16,546 nt of DNA from Desulfuromonadales bacterium (GTDB taxonomy: Bacteria > Desulfobacterota > Desulfuromonadia > Geobacterales > Pseudopelobacteraceae), in contig JAATGX010000228.1 of the NCBI GenBank assembly GCA_015688915.1, forward strand, positions 1 through 16,546, in the 5' to 3' direction. Positions within the stretch are counted from its first letter, which is position 1. Each line of letters starts with the position of its first letter. Shown in pieces: positions 8,348-15,077 of the stretch. Under the pieces are notes generated by a model. The model had not been told where the DNA came from, made no database searches, and saw nothing but the letters and a program-made list of their open reading frames with translations. Both the position numbers and the translations under genes were made by a program.

Positions 8348-9549
8348 ATGAACACGCCCATTTCAGAATCAAACAGCGATGACCAGGAAATTAACCTGCT
8401 GGAACTTCTGCACGTTATAGCCAGACGCAAAGACCTCATCATAAAGCTTTGCGGTGCCGCGGTGATCCTGTCGGTCTGTTACTCGTTGGCGTTGAAGAAC
8501 ATCTACACTGCTACCGCAAAGCTCCTGCCTCCCCAGAGGGAATCAGGAGGGGGATTATCGGCGCTTCTCGGCCAGGCCGGCGGCTTGGCCGGGTTGGCGG
8601 CAGGTGGTATGGGCCTCGGCGGATCAACCGACCTCTATATGGGCATCCTGAAAAGCCGTTCCGTGGCTGACGCGGTTGTAAAGCGGCTCAACTTGCAGAA
8701 GGAATTCAAAAGCAAAACACCGGAAGATGCCCGCAGGACGCTGGAAGGCAGGGTCAAGTTCCAGGCCGGAAAGGACGGCATCATATCGATTGCCGCCAAC
8801 AGCAGGGATCCCGCGAAAGCGGCGTTGCTGGCCAATACCTTTGTGGACGAACTGAGCCGGCGCAGCGTGCAGCTTAATCTCTCGAAAGTGGGTACCGAGC
8901 GGATATTTCTGGAAAAGCGCCTGGATGTGGTCAAACAGGCCTTGAAAAACGCTGAAAACGATATGAAGACTTTCCAGGAAAGGTACAAGACCTTCAGGGC
9001 TGATTCACAGGCCGCGGCCGCGATTGAAGGGATTGCCAGACTCCAGGCTGACATCGTCACCAAAGAAGTGCAACTGGCGACACTGCGCAACTCCATGACC
9101 GATGAGAGCAACGAAGTAAGGTCGCTCAAGGCCGGCATATCCAAGTTGAAAAGCCAGCTTGGTGCCATGACCGGCGCTGGTGGTGACAGTAACGTAATCC
9201 CGGCAGCCGGCAACATGCCGGGCCTGGCCTAGAATACATGCGTAAGCTGCGTGAACTGAAGATACAGGAAACTATCTTCGAACAGCTTTCAAGACAGTAT
9301 GAAATAGCAAAATTGAATGAGGCCAAGGATTCATCGTCGCTCCAGATACTGGACGAAGCGGTTGTTCCGCTGTACAAGAGCAAGCCAAAGCGTTCCTTGA
9401 TAGTTATACTATCAACGGTGACCGCATTTTTTATCTCCATCTTCATTGTCTTTATCCAGGAATATCTTTCAAAACTTCCTGCCGAGGATATCCGGCTGCT
9501 GGGCGAAATCAAGCGGTCGCTCTTCAAATTCAGAAAAGACGCGGCATAG
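8348..9549 (+). pseudogene. Wzz/GNVR-type polysaccharide chain-length determinant, frameshifted
   Basis: Inner-membrane polysaccharide co-polymerase that sets chain length and contacts the export channel. The first frame (8348-9232, 294 residues) holds an N-terminal transmembrane helix at about 30-48, a Gly/Ala/Leu-rich stretch at 67-93, the Wzz fold and coiled coils. It then stops at TAG 9230-9232. The rest continues in the -1 frame to 9549. Re-reading C9229 gives PGLALEYMRKLRELKIQE, the junction expected in the family, followed by the conserved LDEAVVPLYKSKPKRS and the second transmembrane helix (about residues 350-370). One lost C (CCC to CC) explains this; the repaired protein is 400 residues. 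No tyrosine-kinase domain is fused. Either the gene is broken or the base is a sequence error. It starts 11 bases after the export gene with a weak ribosome site. Confidence 0.88.
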
Positions 9550-9601
9550 GCTTAATTATAGATCCCCTCAGCAGGCTAATCCACCGGGAGCGAGGTACGT
9601 A

Positions 9602-10414
9602 TTGAACAAGGCACTCCTGATTACCATCATTGTTCTGACCATGTCTCCGGCATTTGTATCCGCCTCGGAACTGGGGACAATCTCGTTCACTGGTGAAATC
9701 ACCAATGGCCTCAAGAGATTGGGCAACGAAACCGTTGATCTGGCAAGAACTCCGTTCCAAGTCGAAAACGGCAACATCCTGCTGACCTTGGGTGTTGCGG
9801 GCGCTGTTGGGCTGACCTACGCCTTTGACCGGGACATCCAGACAAAACTCCAAACCAACAAGCGGAATGGCTTCAATAAAGCCGCCGATGCGGGTTCCCT
9901 GGCCGGCGACCCGTATATCCACCTGGGTTTTGCTGCCCTTGTATACGGCGGTGGCATAGTGGCTGACTCCCCGAAGTGGAAAGAAACCGGTGAGATGATA
10001 GGAGAGGCGCTTATTCTTGCGGATGCTTCAACCTTGCTGCTCAAGGAAGCGAGTGGTCGCGGCAGGCCGAATGCCACGTCTGCAAAGGGGGACTTCAAGC
10101 CGTTTGGATTCAAAAACAATTATGATTCGTTCCCTTCCATGCATACCGCCAGTTCTTTCGCCCTGGCTTCCGTCCTTGCGGCAACATCGGACAGCCTTGT
10201 CCTGAAAACGGCCTACTATGCGGCGGCAAGCTTTGTCGGGTTTTCGCGCCTCTACAAGAACGAACACTGGGCCAGTGACGTCGTGTTTGGTGCCGCACTG
10301 GGCGAGTTATGCGGTCGGGTCGTCACCAGCTATCATGCATCGGGATCAAAGGTGGCCGTTATTCCCCAGGCATACGAAGGTGGGGTGGGCCTGGCATTGG
10401 TGAGCAGATGGTAG
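9602..10414 (+). CDS. secreted PAP2-family phosphatase
   Basis: Membrane-associated or periplasmic acid phosphatase of the PAP2 superfamily. In a polysaccharide operon a likely substrate is a polyprenyl pyrophosphate or phosphatidic acid, which is an inference. The 270-residue protein has an N-terminal signal or anchor (about 3-21) and all three PAP2 signatures: Lys148 with RP at 155-156 (KEASGRGRP), PSMH at 178-181, and SR at 215-216 with His222 and Asp226 (SRLYKNEHWASD). The start is taken as TTG at 9602: a GAGG lies six bases upstream, the signal peptide starts there, and the frame further upstream overlaps the chain-length gene. Its end overlaps the next gene by 7 bases. Confidence 0.87.
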   Translation: MNKALLITIIVLTMSPAFVSASELGTISFTGEITNGLKRLGNETVDLARTPFQVENGNILLTLGVAGAVGLTYAFDRDIQTKLQTNKRNGFNKAADAGSLAGDPYIHLGFAALVYGGGIVADSPKWKETGEMIGEALILADASTLLLKEASGRGRPNATSAKGDFKPFGFKNNYDSFPSMHTASSFALASVLAATSDSLVLKTAYYAAASFVGFSRLYKNEHWASDVVFGAALGELCGRVVTSYHASGSKVAVIPQAYEGGVGLALVSRW

Positions 10415-11106
10415 TTTTCCCGGGAGATTTGCGGGCAGATGCCGTTATTTTCGACTTTGACGGCGTGATAGTGGACACGGAACCGCTCCACTACCAGGCA
10501 TTCCAGAAGGTGCTCAAGCAATTCGGCCTGAGTTTTTCATGGCAGGAATATGTCGACATCTACATGGGGTTTGACGACCGTGACGCCTTCATCGAAGCAT
10601 TCACTGCCAAAGGCAAAACCGTTGCTCCCTCAGAATTGCACGACCTGATCGACCGGAAAGCCCGTTGTTTCCAACACATTATCCGTGATGACGGTGTTAC
10701 CGCCTACCCGGGTGTCGTTGACCTGATTACCAAGCTTCACCATGAACGCGTTCCTCTGGCCATCAGCAGCGGTGCCCTGCGCTCCGACATCACTCCCATT
10801 CTCGAGACACTCCATATCGGCGATTGTTTTGATATCATCGTGACAGCGGATGACGTTGCCAAGAGCAAACCGGATCCGGCATGCTACCGTCTTGCCTTTG
10901 AAAAACTCAGCGCACGAAACCGGTCGCCGGCAATCTCCCTGTCGCGAACCATTGCCATCGAGGATACGCCTGCTGGTATTACCTCCGCCAAAGCGGCGGG
11001 CTTGCAGGTTGTAGCCGTCACCAACAGCTATTCACGGGGCATTGTTTCCGAGGCAGCCGGCATCGTTTCATCGTTGGAAGAACTCATCAATTTCACGGTG
11101 GAATAA
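10408..11106 (+). CDS. HAD-superfamily hydrolase, beta-phosphoglucomutase/phosphatase-like
   Basis: Cytoplasmic HAD hydrolase of the class with a helical cap. The 232-residue protein has motif I FDFDGVIVDTE (Asp16 nucleophile, Asp18), motif II around Ser120 in AISSGA, motif III Lys154 in KSKPDPACY, and motif IV IEDTPAGITSAKAAG (Glu185, Asp186). Asp at nucleophile+2 and the subfamily style fit either a sugar phosphatase or a beta-phosphoglucomutase; the substrate cannot be assigned. The ATG at 10408 overlaps the PAP2 stop, so the two are probably translated together, and this is the last gene of the plus-strand operon. No convincing terminator follows in 11107-11198, which otherwise holds nothing I recognise. 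Confidence 0.88.
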   Translation: MVVFPGDLRADAVIFDFDGVIVDTEPLHYQAFQKVLKQFGLSFSWQEYVDIYMGFDDRDAFIEAFTAKGKTVAPSELHDLIDRKARCFQHIIRDDGVTAYPGVVDLITKLHHERVPLAISSGALRSDITPILETLHIGDCFDIIVTADDVAKSKPDPACYRLAFEKLSARNRSPAISLSRTIAIEDTPAGITSAKAAGLQVVAVTNSYSRGIVSEAAGIVSSLEELINFTVE

Positions 11107-11198
11107 GAGAACTCCCCTACACTGCATTACGTCCCCCGACCCCGGACTTCACCGGAAAACTCCAGCAGATTGACCTCCCCGTCGCCCCACCTCATTTG

Positions 11199-11231
11199 AA
11201 AAGGAGTGACTGACAAACGGCCAGTCACTCC
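11199..11231 (-). terminator. terminator at the end of the ADH remnant and dipZ
   Basis: A perfect 10-bp inverted repeat (11203-11212 with 11222-11231) with a 9-base loop is followed on the minus strand by TTTT. The remnant's TGA stop lies inside the stem, so this looks like the original terminator of the dehydrogenase gene, now serving the msrA-msrB-dipZ transcript. Weaker than the others because the T run is short. It may also stop plus-strand transcripts. Confidence 0.65.
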
Positions 11232-11398
11232 GGCCTGATCGCAATTTTCAGTACGCCGTCCCGTTGGTTGGCGAAAAGATCGTAGGCAGCGACAATATCG
11301 TCCAGCTTATAATGATGGGTGACCAGCGGGCCCAGATCGACGCGCCCCGATGCCACCACGTTCAACGCCGAGTGCTTCTGTACGATTCCCCGACTCAC
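11225..11398 (-). pseudogene. C-terminal remnant of a zinc-type alcohol dehydrogenase (MDR family)
   Basis: Directly after the dipZ stop, 57 further sense codons run to a TGA at 11225-11227. They contain VVASGRVDLGPLVTHHYKLD, then DDIVAAYDLFANQRDGVLKI, ending in RPE. This is the typical C-terminal end of medium-chain zinc alcohol dehydrogenases. The zinc-binding and NAD-binding parts (about 290 residues) are absent, and no other piece of the gene was seen in the window. It is in the same reading frame as dipZ, separated only by the dipZ stop codon. It has no start signal of its own. I read it as a gene cut by the arrival of the dipZ-msr segment or by a deletion. Confidence 0.82.
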
Positions 11399-13120
11399 TC
11401 AGCCAAACGTGAATGCAAAGACTTCCGCACCCGGATCGAGAAACTCGATCCGGAAAGTGTGATCTTCAACTCCGCTCTGGCGGATCAACTGATAGAGGCG
11501 GTGTGAACGGACAGCCCCTTGTCCGCTGGCATCCGAATCGTTGCCGTGGCTTTGACCAGGGGCCTTGCCGTCCATGGTGACAAGATAGCGAATGGCCTTT
11601 CCCTGGGGTGATCCAATGACGAGGTGCAGGTCTCTCGCACGAAACCGGAACGAGAGCGTTCCTCCCCCTGACTCCAGCACGGCCTTTTCCGCTCCGATCG
11701 TCCAGTCTCCCGACAAGCTCCATTGGTTCAACTGAAGGCGTACCGGTGCGCGGTACCGCTGTTCCCGATCCTTCGCAATCCCGGGCATCGAGACGAAACC
11801 TTCCTGGCGCTCGTATCCAAGGTACGTTTCCGGTGACGCGACATCGTCGCCGCTGGCCGGAGCTTCGACCCCCGTGCCCACGGCGGAAGCGGCGTTCGCA
11901 TCCAAGGGAACCGGGGCGCCGACCGACTGGCCGCCGTGCGCTTCGCTCAGAAGCTGCTGAATGACCCGCTCGGATTCCTCGTAGTTTCCCTCGCCGAAAT
12001 GGTGAAACCGGACCCGCCCGTTCGCATCGACAAAGTAATGGGCAGGCCAGTATTGATTCCCGAAGGCCGACCAGATGACGTGATCGTTATCCAGCACCAC
12101 CGGATAGGTGATCTTGAGATCATGCACCGCTCGTTTGACGTTGGCGACGTCTTTCTCGAAGGCGAATTCGGGCGTGTGAACGCCGATGACCACAAGCCCC
12201 TGGTCGCGGTACTTCCCGGCCCATGCCTTCAGATGAGGCAGCGTTCTGAGACAGTTGATGCAGGAATAGGTCCAGAAGTCGATCAGCACGACTTTTCCGC
12301 GAAGCTGATCAATAGTCAGCGGTGGGGAGTTCAACCAGAGGTTCGCCCCGTCAAGAGGCGGGACCGGTCCTTCGTCGGCAAGACCTCCTCGGCTCTTTCC
12401 GCTACTCCCGGAAACGCTCTCCACGAGAACCTGCTCGAGCGAGTTCGTATTCAAGTAGGACAGCTTGGCAAGAATTCTGGTGTCGAGGCCGAGCGCGATG
12501 GCAACAACAGCGAGCAGGACGGTCCCGCCGATGGCCCGCTTGATCCACACCTCCGCGCCCAGTCCCTTTTTGAGGACGCGCAGCGCCTTTCCGCCCGCGA
12601 ACAGGGCAATGGCCAGTGACGTCGCGGCTCCCAGAGCGAACGTGAGCAGCAGCCCGAACGTCCGCGGGGCCGAGTGATTTAAGGCCGCACCCGCCAGCAA
12701 CAGACCCAGGATCGGGCCGGCGCAGGGAGCCCAGAGAAGCCCAACCGAGGCCCCTATCAGAAGCGACGACTTGAACCCGCCTCTCGCATTCGATTTCCTT
12801 TGCAGGGCGTTTCCCAGGCGGACGAACGGCTGCGACAGACGCTCGGCAATGCCAGGAAACAAGAGGCTCAGGCCGAGAATCAGGAACAGGGCCAGGGCGA
12901 GCATCCGTCCGGCCTGGTTGGCCTGTACGACCCAGCTTCCGCCGACCACGGAGAGCACCGCAAAGAACGCGAAGCTCAACCCCATCCCGAGCAGCGTGGG
13001 GAGCCCGGATTTGAGGAACGATTGATCCGACCGTGCAAAGACAAAGGGGATCACAGGAAGCACGCACGGGCTCAGGATCGTCAGTACCCCTCCGAGATAG
13101 GCAAGGACGAACGTCAGCAT
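11399..13120 (-). CDS. dipZ: DipZ-like transmembrane thiol-disulfide reductase (CcdA + thioredoxin + C-terminal domain)
   Basis: Moves reducing power across the inner membrane to a thioredoxin domain outside. The 573-residue protein has a CcdA/DsbD transmembrane part at about 1-212 with the paired cysteines Cys19 (SPCVLP) and Cys133 (PCAGP). A TlpA-like thioredoxin domain follows at about 250-395, with active site Cys287-Ile-Asn-Cys290 in DFWTYSCINC and a cis-Pro in YWPAHYF. A C-terminal beta-rich domain spans about 430-573 (starts ETYLGYER), as in mycobacterial DipZ. A linker rich in Ala, Gly, Val and Pro (about 395-428) joins the last two. It lies 12 bases after msrB with a GAGGTGG ribosome site. 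Given its two neighbours its likely job is to reduce exported Msr enzymes. Confidence 0.92.
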   Translation of the reverse strand: MLTFVLAYLGGVLTILSPCVLPVIPFVFARSDQSFLKSGLPTLLGMGLSFAFFAVLSVVGGSWVVQANQAGRMLALALFLILGLSLLFPGIAERLSQPFVRLGNALQRKSNARGGFKSSLLIGASVGLLWAPCAGPILGLLLAGAALNHSAPRTFGLLLTFALGAATSLAIALFAGGKALRVLKKGLGAEVWIKRAIGGTVLLAVVAIALGLDTRILAKLSYLNTNSLEQVLVESVSGSSGKSRGGLADEGPVPPLDGANLWLNSPPLTIDQLRGKVVLIDFWTYSCINCLRTLPHLKAWAGKYRDQGLVVIGVHTPEFAFEKDVANVKRAVHDLKITYPVVLDNDHVIWSAFGNQYWPAHYFVDANGRVRFHHFGEGNYEESERVIQQLLSEAHGGQSVGAPVPLDANAASAVGTGVEAPASGDDVASPETYLGYERQEGFVSMPGIAKDREQRYRAPVRLQLNQWSLSGDWTIGAEKAVLESGGGTLSFRFRARDLHLVIGSPQGKAIRYLVTMDGKAPGQSHGNDSDASGQGAVRSHRLYQLIRQSGVEDHTFRIEFLDPGAEVFAFTFG

Positions 13121-13132
13121 GGCCGCACCACC

Positions 13133-13687
13133 TCAACGCTCCTTCTTTTTCATCATCATCGCTCCCGGCTTCTGGAAGAGCCCGGCGTATTCGCCATAGC
13201 CTTCCTTCCTGAGGTCGGCGGCCGGGACGAACCGGAGCGCCGCGGAGTTCATGCAGTAGCGCAGCCCGGTCGGAGCCGGGCCGTCATTGAAGACATGCCC
13301 GAGATGGGAGTTTGCGTGCCTGGAGCGGATTTCCGTCCGCTCCATGGATAAGGTGCTGTCCTTGTGCTCGATGATGTTGTCCTTCACCAGGGGTCGGGTA
13401 AAGCTCGGCCAGCCTGTGCCCGACTCGTACTTGTCGCGGGAGCTGAACAGCGGCTCACCCGAAACCACGTCCACGTAAATCCCGTCTTCGTGGTTGTTCC
13501 AATACCTGTTTCGGAAGGGGGGCTCGGTCCCTTCCTGTTGCGTGACGTTGTACTGTTCCGTGGTGAGCTTCTTCTTCAGCTCCGCGGAGTTTGACTTCTT
13601 GAAGGACATGGCATCCCAGGCGAACACGCTCTGCGAGGCCAAGAGCGACACCAGCAGCACTTGAGTTGAGACGTTCGTTTTCATCAT
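13133..13687 (-). CDS. msrB: exported methionine-R-sulfoxide reductase B, single-cysteine and zinc-free type
   Basis: Reduces the R form of methionine sulfoxide in proteins, here in the periplasm. The 184-residue protein starts with a signal peptide (about 1-23, cut near VFA). Family motifs are GTEPPFRNRYWNN, GTGWPSF (91-96), SHLGHVFNDGP (127-137) and catalytic Cys145 in GLRYCMNSAALRF. Asp73 and Ser76 stand where the zinc-binding CxxC pair would precede PLF, so no zinc site. Cys145 is the only cysteine, so no internal resolving thiol exists. The C-terminus is Met/Lys-rich. Two ATGs (13685-13687, 13682-13684) follow AGGGGAGGT; the second has the better spacing for GGAGG. The upstream msrA stop overlaps this ribosome site. 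Confidence 0.95.
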   Translation of the reverse strand: MMKTNVSTQVLLVSLLASQSVFAWDAMSFKKSNSAELKKKLTTEQYNVTQQEGTEPPFRNRYWNNHEDGIYVDVVSGEPLFSSRDKYESGTGWPSFTRPLVKDNIIEHKDSTLSMERTEIRSRHANSHLGHVFNDGPAPTGLRYCMNSAALRFVPAADLRKEGYGEYAGLFQKPGAMMMKKKER

Positions 13688-13696
13688 ATACCTCCC

Positions 13697-14254
13697 CTAT
13701 TCGAACTTCAGGTCCCGCAGATAATGATTGTCATACCCATTGGGGTGTTTCACGAGATAGTTCTGGTGATACTCCTCCGCCGGGTAGAAGGTTTTCGCCG
13801 GAGTGATCTCGGTGGTGAGCGGCTTCTGCCACGCGCCAGATTTCTCGATTTTTGCTTTCAACGCCTCGGCGATTTTCTTCTGCTCCTCCGAGTGGGTGAA
13901 GATTGCCGACCTGTACTGGGTGCCGCGATCGTTTCCCTGGCGGTTCAGGGTAGTCGGATCGTGCATCTTGAAGAACCGCACCAGCAGCTCGCGGTAACTC
14001 ACTTTCTTCGGATCAAAGCTGATCTCCACGGATTCCGCGTGGCCGGTCCTGCCGGAACTCGTATCTTCGTAACTCGGGTTTCGGGTCGTGCCGCCCGTAT
14101 AGCCGACACGGGTATCCACTACGCCGGGCACGTTGCGAAAAAACTCTTCGGTTCCCCAAAAACATCCGGCCGCCAAGGTCGCCGTTTCCAGAGTGCCAGC
14201 GAAGGCCGTGGTCGCGAATAGATGGATCAGCACTACCAGATATCCGACTTTCAT
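13697..14254 (-). CDS. msrA: exported methionine-S-sulfoxide reductase A
   Basis: Reduces the S form of methionine sulfoxide, complementing MsrB. The 185-residue protein has a signal peptide (about 1-19, ending AFA), catalytic Cys31 in LAAGCFWGTEEFF, and the family blocks GVVDTRVGYTGG, HAESVEISFDP, FFKMHDPTTLNRQGNDRGTQYRSAIF and FYPAEEYHQNYL. Cys31 is the only cysteine, so there is no resolving residue in the tail and an outside reductant is required. First gene of the msrA-msrB-dipZ transcript, with a good GGAGG ribosome site and an extended -10 upstream. It is separated by about 185 bases from the traW remnant. Confidence 0.95.
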   Translation of the reverse strand: MKVGYLVVLIHLFATTAFAGTLETATLAAGCFWGTEEFFRNVPGVVDTRVGYTGGTTRNPSYEDTSSGRTGHAESVEISFDPKKVSYRELLVRFFKMHDPTTLNRQGNDRGTQYRSAIFTHSEEQKKIAEALKAKIEKSGAWQKPLTTEITPAKTFYPAEEYHQNYLVKHPNGYDNHYLRDLKFE

Positions 14255-14289
14255 ACATTACCTCCGACAACGTGAATCGGCTTCTATCA

Positions 14290-14298
14290 GTTATACCA
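14290..14298 (-). promoter_or_regulatory. candidate extended -10 promoter for msrA-msrB-dipZ
   Basis: The minus strand has TGGTATAAC about 36 bases before the msrA ATG. A second possible -10, TACAAT, lies a few bases upstream (14298-14303). No good -35 was found. It is the same nine-base extended -10 as at 1301-1309. Confidence 0.4.
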
Positions 14299-14317
14299 TT
14301 GTACAACATTCAAGGCA

Positions 14318-14443
14318 TCATGCGTAACAGAGTAATAGTTTACGCGGTAGCAACACCGTTATTGATCTGGAACGCTGAACCGGGAAGGTCCCGACTTGCA
14401 CCGCGGCTGAGCGTTTGAGCGCCAAGCGGGCCACCTTCTTCAT
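14318..14443 (-). CDS. 41-codon ORF at the end of the tra segment, possible truncated gene start
   Basis: The start overlaps the traW stop as ATGA and has AGAGGG upstream, which is the normal signal for the next gene in a tra operon. It begins MKKVARLAL and ends after 41 codons in LLLCYA. The first nine residues look like the start of an exported protein. The rest, rich in Arg and Ser, does not look like TraU or any other family I know. It may be the stump of the next tra gene joined to foreign sequence. It could also be a chance ORF. Confidence 0.3.
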   Translation of the reverse strand: MKKVARLALKRSAAVQVGTFPVQRSRSITVLLPRKLLLCYA

Positions 14444-15077
14444 TGTTTCGCCCTCTCTTTTTTTGCCGAAGGAATCGGATAAATCTCCGCAACCTCCATC
14501 AGCCGGCCGGACTGTTTTACTACAGACGGCACGGCCTGTAGCTTGAACCGTTTCACAACCCGCTCGTCGGCGTAAAATACCGGTCGTTTCAATTCCTTGC
14601 CGACGGTAACGTAGCTCCCTTGGGACAGCATCAGAGCAACATCGTAGCGCTCCGCATAGCCGGACGCCTTGAACCATGCGACCTGGCCGCGGTCATCGCC
14701 GTTGATGACGACGATAGTTTTGGTGTACTGCACATAATCAAGGGGATTGTAGGTGTACCCTTTCGGGTAGAGAATACCCCCTTTGCCATCGGGGATGTCG
14801 AAGGGGAGCACGTAGCTCATATCCACCAGACGGGTGATGCGCTTCCCCGTGCGGGGCAAGCGCACCAACCCGTCCGGGCGATAGTTCTCTGGCTTGACTT
14901 CCGCCATATGTTTTTTCCAGTCGACCTTACCGGCGCGTTCCTGAATTTCTTCCAAGGCGTCGCGTTCGGCTATGGGGTAGGTCTTGTGCCGACAATACCA
15001 AGGTCAAAGGCATGGCACGGGCCGCCCGCCGCCAGAAACAGCAAAAGTGTGGTTATGCGGCGCAGAATGAGTCTCAA
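14440..15077 (-). pseudogene. traW: F-type conjugation protein TraW, frameshifted
   Basis: TraW is a periplasmic assembly protein of the F-type type IV secretion/pilus system. The main frame (14440-14955 and upstream) has the core: TYPIAERDALEEIQER, VDMSYVLPFDIPD, ILYPKGYTYNPLDYV, then IVVINGDDRGQVAWF. The N-terminal part lies in another frame starting at TTG 15075-15077, which overlaps the preceding stop as TTGA and has AGGTGG upstream. It encodes a signal peptide (LLLFLAAGGPCHA) and then FDLGIVG before a stop at 14970-14972. Removing two bases (AC at 14986-14987) joins them as DLGIVGKTYPIAERD and gives 211 residues, the usual size of TraW. The fault is either decay or an error in the sequence. 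Confidence 0.8.

Noticed and set aside
9215..9240. Programmed -1 frameshift in the chain-length gene
   Set aside because: No slippery heptamer at the shift and no obvious downstream stem; a lost C in a CCC run is simpler.
14255..14440. IS element ends or attachment site at the tra/msr joint
   Set aside because: No terminal inverted repeats, target duplications or transposase fragments could be found; only short imperfect repeats are present.
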